From assembly GCA_036794825.1 (NCBI GenBank), contig DAIRGA010000039.1, positions 1 through 37,171 on the forward strand: DNA of 37,171 nt. Direction: 5' to 3'. Position 1 is the stretch's first letter, and each line of letters starts with the position of its first letter. Both the position numbers and the translations under genes were made by a program. Positions 5,903-16,200 of the stretch are shown one piece after another. This stretch comes from RZYY01 sp036794825. GTDB lineage: Bacteria > Bacteroidota > Bacteroidia > Bacteroidales > 4484-276. The notes under the pieces are model-generated. The model was not told the origin of the DNA and searched no databases. It worked only from the letters and a program-made list of their open reading frames with translations.

Positions 5903-8188
5903 ATGAGAAGATTTTTACTTTTAGCTTTACTGCCAATGCTCTTTTTAAGCGCATTTGGGCAAAACATCAATCAGGGAAACCCATTTAAGGAAAAAGGACC
6001 TGAAAACACAGATCAACTTACGGTTAGCTTTACTTCTCTCAGCGAATATGTGAGCGGTACAACAATGAATCTTAATTTTAAACTTATTTTTTCATCTTCA
6101 GTGAGTGATCAGGCAGACTTATTTCGACTTACTTTCCCTACAGGTATGACTCCAACCGCGGGAACACCAGTATTGAGTTATGTCAACCCCATTAATATTA
6201 ATGGTCAGGTGGTATCCTGGGGGTCGGATCATAACAACACCGGGCAATTTTCAATCCTTGCCGGCACATACAACATTTATGTTACCGTTCAAATTAATGC
6301 CTCTCTGTCGGGCGCCCAGTCTTTAGCTTATTTATTGTCGCCCCGTTATGCCGGGTATCCAAATGTCACAGGAACAGTTGCCATCATACAGGCAGTTCCT
6401 GTCCTGCCGGCGCCCATCAACCTAAATGCAAGCGTGTTTGAGGATAACAATGTGGACCTCACATGGGAGGTTGAATCAAAAGCAGTGTTTCAAAATTTCA
6501 AAGTTTTTCGTAATGATGAGCTGATTGCAACGCCAACAGAAACCACCTACCTGGATGAAGATTTATTAAATGGTGATTTCGAATACTATGTAACAGCAGT
6601 TTATGATGAAGGTGAATCGGAAGCATCCAATGTTGAAATGGTTACTATCGAAAAAGATCCCTGGGTAATAACTCCTACAGGAACCATTCATACGATTCAG
6701 GTGCCAGCATCGGTTGCCCCGGGTATTTTTGGCGTGCCTCTTTCAGCAGGAGACTGGATTGGTGTGTTTTATGTAAATGATGAAGGCATGGAAGTTTGTG
6801 GTGGTGGTGCAACAATTTCCCTTTTTGGAAATACTGTCGTCACAGCTTATGGTGATGACATTACCACCATCGAAAAAGACGGTTTTGCTGAAGGCGATGC
6901 CTTTTGGTGGCGACTATTTGATATGAGCGAAACCGCCGAATACAACGCTGTGGCTACTTATGACGCAAGCGCACCGGATCAGGGCTTTTTTGTTCAAATG
7001 GGACTGTCAAAACTAACTGCACTAAATGCCGAAGAATTTATCAGCAATTTTGTTTTCAAACAAGGCTGGAATAGTATGTCCAGTTTCATCATACCCGAAA
7101 ATCCTGCCATGGAAGATCTATTTGCTTCAATGGTTGATGAACTTGTTATTTTCAGAAATCTGACTGAAATTTATTGGCCCGAAGAGAATTTTAATACAAT
7201 CGGCGATTTTAACAATCAGTCAGGATATGTAATGAAACTTACTGAAGACAAAAACCTCCAGATTGTAGGGAGTGGATATGCAAGCAGGGAATTGGTTTTT
7301 GAAAATGCCGGCTGGTATTATGCACCAGTATTGAGCGAATGTCCGGTGTTGATCGAAGATCTTTTTGGCGAACAAATCGCTAATGTGGTTATTATTCAGG
7401 AATTGATAGGGTTGGGGGTTTATTGGCCTGATCTTGAAATTTATTCTTTGCAGGAACTAACTCCCGGCAAGGCCTATTCAATTAAGGTTTCTGATGCTTT
7501 TACGGTCGAATTCCCTGTTTGTGATTTGAAATTGGGCGTTGTTAATGCTGAAAGCACAAACCAGGTAAACACGTTTTGGGGTAGGGTAAAATTTTCACCT
7601 TACAAGCAAATTACAGCAATTCTTACCTCGGCAATGAGTGATCTCCAGGTCGGTGATATGATTGGAGCTTTTGATAAAAATGATAACATATTTGGTTTCA
7701 CAACCATCACTGACGTAACAACCAATGCTGCCATGAGTCTTTTTGGAAGCGACCAGGTGACTTCAGCAGAAAATGGATTTATCAATGGCCAGGATGTTAA
7801 GTACAAGCTTTTCCGTGAATCTTCCGGTGAGGAGTTCAACCTTGAGGTAAGTTATAGCGAAAACCTGGGCAACACATCAGGGAAGTACCAAAGCAATAGC
7901 ATGGCAGCCATCAAATCGGTGGCTTTGAAAAGCGGTATAGAAACACCAGAACAATTTAGTTTTGAAGTATTTCCAAATCCGGCAAGCAGCGAAGTCGTTT
8001 TGAAGATGAATACATCAGAAACAGCAACAGCAACCTTGAATGTTTTCGAAGTAAGCGGCCGTCTGGTGATGGAAAGGGAAATCCAGAAACAAACAATGCT
8101 GAATGTTAGTGAATTGAGCCCTGGTGTATATTACATTAAGGTTTGGTCACAAAACAATTCGGATGTAAAGAAACTTGTAATACAATAA
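5903..8188 (+). CDS. T9SS-secreted multidomain protein (761 aa)
   Basis: Secreted surface protein with signal peptide MRRFLLLALLPMLFLSAFGQ. Order of parts: an N-terminal beta domain (about 40-165) shared with the 1,476-residue neighbour; a fibronectin type III-like domain (about 168-250, ending YYVTAVYDEGESEASN); a GD-IGV...EKDGFAEGD domain (about 255-380); a paired GW domain (about 385-540, QGWNSMSSFIIP and GVYWPDLEIYS); a second GD-IGA domain (about 557-675); and a type A sorting domain (about 687-761, VFPNPASSEVVLKM to DVKKLVIQ) that directs export by the T9SS and cell-surface attachment. No catalytic motif was found, so adhesion or matrix function is the best guess. It is followed by a terminator hairpin before the next gene. 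Confidence 0.85.
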   Translation: MRRFLLLALLPMLFLSAFGQNINQGNPFKEKGPENTDQLTVSFTSLSEYVSGTTMNLNFKLIFSSSVSDQADLFRLTFPTGMTPTAGTPVLSYVNPININGQVVSWGSDHNNTGQFSILAGTYNIYVTVQINASLSGAQSLAYLLSPRYAGYPNVTGTVAIIQAVPVLPAPINLNASVFEDNNVDLTWEVESKAVFQNFKVFRNDELIATPTETTYLDEDLLNGDFEYYVTAVYDEGESEASNVEMVTIEKDPWVITPTGTIHTIQVPASVAPGIFGVPLSAGDWIGVFYVNDEGMEVCGGGATISLFGNTVVTAYGDDITTIEKDGFAEGDAFWWRLFDMSETAEYNAVATYDASAPDQGFFVQMGLSKLTALNAEEFISNFVFKQGWNSMSSFIIPENPAMEDLFASMVDELVIFRNLTEIYWPEENFNTIGDFNNQSGYVMKLTEDKNLQIVGSGYASRELVFENAGWYYAPVLSECPVLIEDLFGEQIANVVIIQELIGLGVYWPDLEIYSLQELTPGKAYSIKVSDAFTVEFPVCDLKLGVVNAESTNQVNTFWGRVKFSPYKQITAILTSAMSDLQVGDMIGAFDKNDNIFGFTTITDVTTNAAMSLFGSDQVTSAENGFINGQDVKYKLFRESSGEEFNLEVSYSENLGNTSGKYQSNSMAAIKSVALKSGIETPEQFSFEVFPNPASSEVVLKMNTSETATATLNVFEVSGRLVMEREIQKQTMLNVSELSPGVYYIKVWSQNNSDVKKLVIQ

Positions 8189-8208
8189 ACTTTTATCAGA
8201 GTTAGGTT

Positions 8209-8260
8209 TAAAAGGGGCTATTTCAACAGATTCTTTTTCTGTGTTACAGTCCCTTTTTCT
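8209..8260 (+). terminator. Probable rho-independent terminator
   Basis: AAAAGGGGCT pairs with AGTCCCTTTTT around an inner ACAGA/TCTGT hairpin, and the right arm carries a T-run. It lies between the 761-residue and 1,476-residue cargo genes, so the second gene may be at least partly independently transcribed. Confidence 0.6.
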
Positions 8261-8290
8261 TAAGATTTTGAACTTAAATACATTATTAAA

Positions 8291-11200
8291 ATGAAGAAAT
8301 ATGTGATTTTTCTATTTACGCTATTTTTGAGCTTATCCCTGGCAGGACAAAGGCCAATCTACCCTTTTGACCCATTTGACGATGCATTGAATAAGATAAG
8401 CTTTAGTGATGGTGCTGATGAAATTATTGGTGAAGTAGTATCAGTGAAGCCTTATGTGAATGGCACAACTATGGATTTGGAATTCACCTTCCGTCTGGAA
8501 GCCAATCCATGGGCACAGGTTGATTACCTCGAACTTACATTTCCCGCAGGAATAACCCCTCTGGGGGGGAGTCCGAATATTTATTATGGATATTTAAATC
8601 CCATCCAGGGGCAATCCATATCCTGGGGCGCAGATGAAAATAATTCCAGTCTGGCTACTATTTATCCGGGGTTTTATGAATTTTATGTATCTGTTCAGAT
8701 ATCATCCACTGTTTCAGGAGATCAAAACATCAACTGCGTGTACTCCGACGTATATGGAAACCCGAATATTTATACAACAGCCTTGTTGTCTCAATGCCCG
8801 CCGGTACCCGACCTTATTGGTTTGTCAGGATTAGCTTATCTGGATTATTACAGGCAGGTTCCTAAATCGCAGTCAAGTTTTGTTCCGGTAGGGTTAACAA
8901 AAAACGCCGGAAGTACACTTACCGGAAATACCCAAATTCAGCTTGAAGTGGACGATTTCTACAGCGAAACCCAGACCATTGATGTTCCGCTTGCTTTCTG
9001 GGAAAAAGATCCTGCTGATTTTCCTGTTTTTACTGCACCAGCCACAGGTGAATACAATTTCACCTTTACTGCAAATGCTTCCAACGACTGGGATCCTTCA
9101 AATGCATCAAACAGTTATACGCTCAATGTTACCGAAACTAAAATGTCGTACCACGATAATATTGTGAAAACGAAGGCAAACGTGACCAATTCTCAAGCAA
9201 TTAAAGGCATGCTGTTTAAGGTAATGAATACCGATACGATTACAGCGGTTGAATTTTATATTACCAAGGCATTTGCCGGGAATATGATGAAAGCCAAAAT
9301 CTTCAATTTTAACGGGACTACGGTAACCAACATGATTGCACAGACTGCCGAAGTTGAAACGCTGCAGGATAGTACATGGTTGCTGGCCAACTTTGCAGAG
9401 ATGATTATTCTGCAACCCGGCGATTATTTGATTGGTATCTGCGAAGGATCGGAAGATGAAATGTACCTTGGCGTTGCTACCAACCCGCCACCTTATGGTG
9501 TGAATTGGTATTATTATAATGGCACCTGGTTCAACATGAGCACCTACATAAGCCAAGCCGTGAATCTGATGATAAACGCAGTTTTTGATACCTATTTTGT
9601 GCCTTTGCTTGATGCTGCCCTACAGGAAGTTTCCGTTCCTGAATATGCACTTCAGGGTAGTTTCCCCTTGTCAGGCGTCATCAAAAATAATTCAAATGTG
9701 GTGCTGCAATCCATCGATGTATCCTATTCCATCGATAACGCAACTCCGGTATTGGAGACATTTTTTCCGGGAATAGCTTCACTCGACGAATTCGAATTTG
9801 AATTTTCTGAACAACCTTCAATTTCAGAAACCGGAACCCATCAGGTGAAAATATTCATTTCCAATCCAAATGGCCTGCCCGATGAAGTTACTGAAAACGA
9901 CACTTTACAGAAACCCATTTACATCATGGAAGATGCCCCACTCAGGAGGGTCTTGTGTGAGGAGGCTACAGGAACCTGGTGTGGTTGGTGTCCGGCTGGT
10001 CATGTGTTTATGGATTCAATGGCCGCGACCTATCCCGACCAGTGGATTGGCATTGCAGTGCACAATGGCGACCCGATGGCGGTGCCGGAATATGCTACCG
10101 GAATGTACCCTTACATTCAGGGTTATCCAAATGGCACAATGAATAGGGATGCAAAATATATTATGCCGACGAATTTTGAAGAGGAATTTCTTGCTATTAA
10201 AGATCAACTTGCTCCTGTAGAGGTTTTTGTTGAGAATGCGATAATAAATACCAATGAATCTACCCTGACCTTTACAATAAGTGCGAACTTTTATGCTGCG
10301 TTGTCCGGAGTTAAGTTTAATGCAATGATCGTTGAAGATGAGGTAACAGGAACAGGTTCCGGCTGGGATCAGACAAATTACTACTCAGGTGGTACCTATG
10401 GCGAAATGGGCGGATACGAATTGTTACCAAATCCTGTTCCTGCTGAAGATATGGTATATGAGCATGTTGCGCGGGCGCTTCCCGGTGGATTTTACGGTGT
10501 TGACGAAAGCCTGCCCGACCAGGTACAGGTGGGGGTACCCTACGCCTGGGATTTTTCAGTAGCCATTGACCCCTCATGGGACATGGATAAGCTCCAAATT
10601 GTGGGTGTTGTTGCAGACAAAGAAACTGAGTTCATTCTAAATGCTGTAAAATCGGGTTATATCCCAATTACTGCGCCAATGATAATGGTTGATCCAATGG
10701 CCATTCTTTTTGATACAACGCTGGTAAATAACACTTCCACACAAACAGTAACAATCCACAATCAGGGTAATGCTTTGCTGGAAATTACGGATATCATCTC
10801 CTCGAATTATGCTTTTTCGGTAGATTTTACAAGCGCGACGATAGCGCAGGGCGAAAGCAAAATACTTACCATAACTTTTGCTCCAAATGCCCAACAATTG
10901 TTTAATGGTACAATCTTAATCGTTTGTAACGATCCGGCTAATGGAACTATGGGCCTCACGGTTTCGGGTTACGGAATAACCGGGGGTCAATCGGGCATTG
11001 TATTGGATTTCGATGGGATCACAGATCTCACAGTGAAGGCATTTACAGAAGATGGTTATGACTGGGTGATTTCTCAAAGCGGTACCTGGTTTTCAACTTT
11101 TGGTTCATGCTCGGCGCCCAATACTTTGGTAATGAATGGTGGGAAGCTTTCACTGGCAGATGGCTCAACATTTAATCTGGTTACTGCAAATATCCGAACC

Positions 11201-12721
11201 TGGTCGGGTATTTTTAATGCTACGGTACGTGGATACAGAGATGGGGTTGTAATTTACGAAGTGATTCATAGCCAGCTAACAGCCGAATGCCAGGAATATG
11301 AATATGGCTTTTATGAAATTGATGAATTGCAGGGAGTGATCGGGCAAACCGGCATTGCCGTTGACGACCTTTACATCACCTTTGACGCACAAGGAAGCTA
11401 TGATGCAAGCCTGACAACAATACTCGGGAGCGACAGGTATGTTGAAGGAGAAAACAACGCAGTGAGTTGTTTGATAAAAAACCTGGGTACCTCACCGATT
11501 AATTCCATAGATTTGAACTGGAGTATTGACAATTTTATGAATGTGAAAACTGAAACTTTTTCAGGGTTGAATATTGCCACTAACGAAGAATATACTTTAA
11601 CACATTCCAACCTCATCGAGGCTATTGCCGGGCAGTATGATCTTCATGTTTGGCTTTCTGATCTCAATGGAATCAACGCTGATGAAAACCCTGTTAACGA
11701 TTCAGCATCGAGACAAATCTTTGTTGTTGTCGAAAGCGTCCAGCCACACGTCCTCATCGAGGAGTTTACCACTACTCATTGTGGTTATTGCCCTAATGGT
11801 CACCTGAAAATGGACTCTTTGCTTGCCAATTACAGCAATTTTATTGGTGTGACGCACCATGCAGGTTTTTACACCGATGCTATGACCATTCCTGCGCACG
11901 AGATATATGCAAATATTTGGGCTGTAGGTGCCCCTACTGCAACCATTAACAGAACCTCTGCCGGAATTGGAGTTGATGACTGGGAAAATATCGGCAACGA
12001 AATATTGAGTGATCTTGCACTTGGCGAAATAAATTTCGACGGGTCAAGTTTCAACTCTGAAACCCGGGAACTGAATGTTGTATTAAATGCCTCATTCCTA
12101 CTTCCAATGGAAGGAGATTTCAGGTTTAACGTTTTTATTGTTGAAGATAGCCTGCATGGTGTTGGTCCGGGATGGGACCAGACAAATTTTTATAACAATA
12201 CCCCCGGACATCCTTTTTACGGACTGGGTAACCCAATTGTTGGCTATCGCCATAATCATGTGGTGAGGCAGGTACTCCCGGGGAATAGTGAACCGGAATG
12301 TTGGGGCTATATGGGAATTATTCCAGCCTCTGTTGAGTATGGAGTGATCTATTCGGAATTATTCAACTTTACAATTCCGGAAGATTACATTCTCGAAAAT
12401 TTACACCTTGTTGGCTTTGTTTCGAATTACCAAAGCGAGATTATTAATGTTGCCGAAGTTGAAAGCCTTGACATTCTTACCAGTATTCAGGATCATCGTC
12501 TATCAAACGATTTGTCCATTTCACCCAATCCATCCAACGGATATTTTTATATCAATTGTGACAATTTGAAATCAATCTCCGTTTTAGATTTACTTGGTCA
12601 CAAACTCATGCAATTTTCAAGTAATGAGATAGATATTACCAGCCTCAGACCAGGAATTTACATTTTACAGATCGAAACGGTTGAAGGCAAAACAAGCAGG
12701 CATCCTGTTATAAAACAATAG
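8291..12721 (+). CDS. T9SS protein with two Omp28-like thioredoxin-fold domains
   Basis: 1,476-residue secreted protein with signal peptide (1-20, ending LSLSLAGQ). Its N-terminal beta domain (about 50-170) matches that of the 761-residue protein (VNGTTMDLEF...TFPAGITPLGG). Later parts are a CARDB-like Ig domain (about 440-545); an Omp28/thioredoxin-like domain with CGWC near 564 and the conserved GTWCGWCPAGHVFMD; an ASH/HYDIN-like Ig domain (about 797-893); a DFDG beta domain (about 900-1035); a second CARDB-like domain (about 1037-1150); a second Omp28-like domain with CGYC near 1160; and a T9SS sorting domain (about 1403-1476, ISPNPSNGYFYI). Both domains keep a CxxC pair, as in redox-active thioredoxin folds, but redox activity outside the cell is unproven. 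It could be a surface adhesin with redox-like scaffolds. Confidence 0.88.
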   Translation: MKKYVIFLFTLFLSLSLAGQRPIYPFDPFDDALNKISFSDGADEIIGEVVSVKPYVNGTTMDLEFTFRLEANPWAQVDYLELTFPAGITPLGGSPNIYYGYLNPIQGQSISWGADENNSSLATIYPGFYEFYVSVQISSTVSGDQNINCVYSDVYGNPNIYTTALLSQCPPVPDLIGLSGLAYLDYYRQVPKSQSSFVPVGLTKNAGSTLTGNTQIQLEVDDFYSETQTIDVPLAFWEKDPADFPVFTAPATGEYNFTFTANASNDWDPSNASNSYTLNVTETKMSYHDNIVKTKANVTNSQAIKGMLFKVMNTDTITAVEFYITKAFAGNMMKAKIFNFNGTTVTNMIAQTAEVETLQDSTWLLANFAEMIILQPGDYLIGICEGSEDEMYLGVATNPPPYGVNWYYYNGTWFNMSTYISQAVNLMINAVFDTYFVPLLDAALQEVSVPEYALQGSFPLSGVIKNNSNVVLQSIDVSYSIDNATPVLETFFPGIASLDEFEFEFSEQPSISETGTHQVKIFISNPNGLPDEVTENDTLQKPIYIMEDAPLRRVLCEEATGTWCGWCPAGHVFMDSMAATYPDQWIGIAVHNGDPMAVPEYATGMYPYIQGYPNGTMNRDAKYIMPTNFEEEFLAIKDQLAPVEVFVENAIINTNESTLTFTISANFYAALSGVKFNAMIVEDEVTGTGSGWDQTNYYSGGTYGEMGGYELLPNPVPAEDMVYEHVARALPGGFYGVDESLPDQVQVGVPYAWDFSVAIDPSWDMDKLQIVGVVADKETEFILNAVKSGYIPITAPMIMVDPMAILFDTTLVNNTSTQTVTIHNQGNALLEITDIISSNYAFSVDFTSATIAQGESKILTITFAPNAQQLFNGTILIVCNDPANGTMGLTVSGYGITGGQSGIVLDFDGITDLTVKAFTEDGYDWVISQSGTWFSTFGSCSAPNTLVMNGGKLSLADGSTFNLVTANIRTWSGIFNATVRGYRDGVVIYEVIHSQLTAECQEYEYGFYEIDELQGVIGQTGIAVDDLYITFDAQGSYDASLTTILGSDRYVEGENNAVSCLIKNLGTSPINSIDLNWSIDNFMNVKTETFSGLNIATNEEYTLTHSNLIEAIAGQYDLHVWLSDLNGINADENPVNDSASRQIFVVVESVQPHVLIEEFTTTHCGYCPNGHLKMDSLLANYSNFIGVTHHAGFYTDAMTIPAHEIYANIWAVGAPTATINRTSAGIGVDDWENIGNEILSDLALGEINFDGSSFNSETRELNVVLNASFLLPMEGDFRFNVFIVEDSLHGVGPGWDQTNFYNNTPGHPFYGLGNPIVGYRHNHVVRQVLPGNSEPECWGYMGIIPASVEYGVIYSELFNFTIPEDYILENLHLVGFVSNYQSEIINVAEVESLDILTSIQDHRLSNDLSISPNPSNGYFYINCDNLKSISVLDLLGHKLMQFSSNEIDITSLRPGIYILQIETVEGKTSRHPVIKQ

Positions 12722-12767
12722 TCTCGTTCAAGAAATACATTTTTGTCTCATCAAATTGACTGATGAT

Positions 12768-12797
12768 AAAAGCGCTCCCCGGGGCGCTTTTTTTTTT
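12768..12797 (+). terminator. Rho-independent terminator
   Basis: GC-rich stem AAAGCGCTCCCC with GGGGCGCTTT (one bulged base) followed by ten T. It ends the plus-strand cargo run and faces the minus-strand terminator of the convergent giant gene. Confidence 0.88.
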
Positions 12798-12843
12798 AAC
12801 AATGATGTAAACAACAGCATCTCATATCAGAACTTGCACGCCA

Positions 12844-12881
12844 TAAAAAACCCCGGGCTATCTTCCGACAAACCCGGGGTA
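12844..12881 (-). terminator. Rho-independent terminator of the giant gene
   Basis: CCCCGGG (12851-12857) pairs with CCCGGGG (12873-12879); on the minus strand the stem is followed by six T. It begins 23 nt past the stop codon at 12904. Confidence 0.85.
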
Positions 12882-13281
12882 AAACCTAACTTGTAACATT
12901 CACTTATCTCAGGACTATCTTTCTGAATATGCTTTCTCCATTGTGTTGGATTTTGATGAAATAGACTCCCGGGGTCAAGCCGGTGAGGTCAATTGTTTTT
13001 AATTGATCCGACCGATTGGTTTCAACAAGCACCTGTTGACCCTGAACATCGCGGATTGTGATTTTATCTCCTGCTTTTAATCCGGCAATATTGAGCAATC
13101 CAGAAGTCGGATTGGGATAAACGCTGATTGCAATTCCAAAGCCCTCATTGCCGATGCCAGTGACTGCATCAAAGTTGGTAATTGCAGAAAGACCATTTTC
13201 GTTGAAAAGGCCGTCGGATTGGGGGAGGGATGGGTCGAAGGTGGGTTCTAAACCTGTCAGGTTTGTCAAACCTGACAGGTT
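12881..13281. repeat. 401-bp block shared with 2991-3391
   Basis: Covers 23 nt after the stop codon and the sorting-domain coding end of the giant gene; it ends at the last base but one of the in-frame palindrome at 13250-13282. One mismatch against the other copy (13256 G versus 3366 T). Confidence 0.9.
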
Positions 13282-16200
13282 TTTGAAAAAGATCATCTCC
13301 CCTTCAAAAAACCCATCTTTTTCCGCTGTTGTAGGGTCATCGCCAAACACCGTGAGGCTGATGAACTCGCTGTTGTAAACCGTTGCACCGAAACAGTTGC
13401 CTGCCTGGTCATATGCGCCAATTATGGCTCCCTGCTCAAAGCCTTTTAGCGCTTCAGGCAGGATGGCGATGGTGTGGGTGGAGGGGGTAGGTGCGATTCC
13501 CAACCCTGACAGGGTTTCAAACCCTGTCAGGGTTCCGGATGTCGCTGACTTCATCCCCGTATAATCCACCACGCCGGGGGAATTCATCAGCACATAGTAA
13601 GCTTTTCCCGGCATAAGCGTTCCGATGGTATTGATACCGTATTGCGGCCAGTAAACACCGGTTCCGGCAACATCTTTAGCGATAACAAAACCATTGACCG
13701 GCGCAAAAAGGTCATTTACATTGGCTCCAAAGGGAGTAACCTGGGGAAGCAAACTCCAGCCCGCATTGAGCGAAACGGTCATATCGGTTTCAAAACTTCC
13801 GGTGATTGGCAGTACACAGGCTTCGGTAGTTTTTATCTTATATGCTGAATGGCTTGTCCATGTGCCGATGGTGTTAATGAACTGCTCTGGATAGTACATG
13901 CCGGTCATAGTCTGGGCAATAATAAGTTCGTTTGAGATGGGTGCAAAAACATCCTGCATCCATGGTTGAGATGGTATAAGGTAGCTTGAAATGCCACTCC
14001 AGCCTGCCGGGAGCGAAATTGAGTGAACTTCTGATTGCCCCTGCCAAAAGATTCGGAAAAATGGATCGGACTCAAATGCGCCACCAGACAGATTTCCGGT
14101 TGCATCAATGAATAGCAGACTTCCCTGATCTGTATATTTGGCAGCATTTTTTCCTCTTCCCAGCCCTGAAAACTCCACATTCTCTAATTGTAGTTGTTGG
14201 AGGTTATTGATCGTCAGTAGTGGATAGGCAAGGGGCTTCCCGTTTCTGAAAACGCAGCCATTGAAGGCATTTGCTTCATCAACCAAAGCTTCAGAAACAA
14301 CGAACAGACCAGTTTCGTCCAATTGCTCAAAGATGGTGTTGATCATCGAAATATAACCTCCTGCTGCCACAAAAATCCCGTAATATGACGATGGTGAAAG
14401 ACCGGTTACAGTACACATTTGTTCCGGAGTTCCGTAACTTCTTAACTCAGCACCTGACCAGACATTGACCAGGGATTGGTTCCCCATTTTCAATAAACCA
14501 CCGGGATAGATCTCAAGCCAGCCGGAGTTCAGGCTCAGAGCCCCCTGGCAGTTAAGAGAATGTCCGTTCATAATGTTGCATCGTCCGCCATCAATGGTCA
14601 TAGTGTTTTTTACCACAACATTCTGCAAACCTATATCGGGAGAGATTGATGATTTATTGACGCGCAGGTTATGAAAATTGCCACCGTTGGCAGAAGTTAT
14701 ATAACCGGATGTTTCTCCATATAACTCGACCATTCCGCCTGCAGGATTGAATCCGGGATTTTCAGCCAAAAACCACCCGTAGGTTCTGATAGTCCCACCG
14801 GTGATGTTACTTGTAAACGTAAAATTCTGATCCTGGCGGATGAAAACCGACTGGTTGTTGAGTTCAAGCACACCTCCGCTCATGGTCAGCGAAGCATTGT
14901 CGCCGAATGGCCAGTAACTGTAATAACTTTCTCCACCCGACAGGCTGAAAGTACCTCCATAGATGGTGAGATTTCCTCCAAGTCCGATTGCATTTTCATC
15001 GCTCAGGCTGATCTGCCCGCTCTGATAAAGTTTCCAGTTGCCCGTTAGCCTGTTATCCAGCAGGTCATAAGCGATGAAGTGTCCGCTTTCTACTTCGATG
15101 GTTCCGGAGGTCCAGTCGAATTTATTCACCACTACCAGCGATCCGTCGTTTATACGGAGATAATTGTCAGCGTGTTGCTGAAGTTCGAAAATATTGAAGT
15201 GTGTGCTGCCATAGATAAATTGCCCCTGAGCAGGGATATTGCCATCGAAAATCACCGTACTGTTCTGAGGAATAAAAGCCGATGAGCCGGTTTGGTTTTG
15301 CCAGTCCCTGCCAATTCTGAATATCTGATCTGATCCGTTGAGATTTCCTGAAAGAATAAGTAGGTCGTTCTTAATTTTTACCTCGTTGGAGAAGACTTCG
15401 GTGAAAGTGACGCCTCCATAGCTGGTATTGATCTTAAGATCGTGAAAGTAGTTGCCGGGGCTCATTGTTACAATTGGCGAAGCACCCCCCAATATTACTG
15501 CTCCAGCATTGCATTGCCAGGCACCAAGGATTATGAGGTGCTTGTTCAGGTTGATGGGCTGATTGCTCTGGCTTTTAAAGCCGGCAGTTTCAGCAACACT
15601 TAAATTTTCATTTATAGTAAGGGGTTTGGTTGAAGAGCCGTCAAACAGAAGCCACGCTCCGCCCTCCTTGTTAACCTGAACCTGATTCATATAGGCATTT
15701 GCCGCATGGCAGATTAGGCTGGAATTCCCCGACCCTTCGAATTGGATTACGCCATTATTCAACTGAACATCAGATCCATTGGCTAAAGTAAAGTTCCCGG
15801 AACATTTGATCAAACTTCCAGGCGCAACATCAGCTATTGATCCTGCCCACCAGGTGAGATTTCCTTTAACGTTTAAAACGTCATTGATAGTAACACCCCC
15901 CATTACTGTCATATTCTGATTGACTGTAAGCTCTTCGTTATCAATCAGCAAAGTTCCAAAAACCTGTATACCCTGGCAAACAGCATTTTGATTTATAACC
16001 GGCATCCACCCGCTGGCTACCGATTCCGGTATTACAACAAATGAAGCTGAAGAGGGTATATTCAGATCATCCCAGTTGCCGTCGGTGTGCCAATCGGTGG
16101 AAATATTGCCTGTCCATAAGCCGGGCTGCGAAACTTCCCAGTCAATCCGGTTATACGGATCGTACTCGTAAGCAGGACCGGCGCCCGGCCCGATGGCATC

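Noticed and set aside
13250..13282. Reading the CCTGTCAGG palindrome as an internal transcription terminator
   Set aside because: The stems are AT-flanked, carry no T-run, and sit in frame inside a continuous coding sequence.
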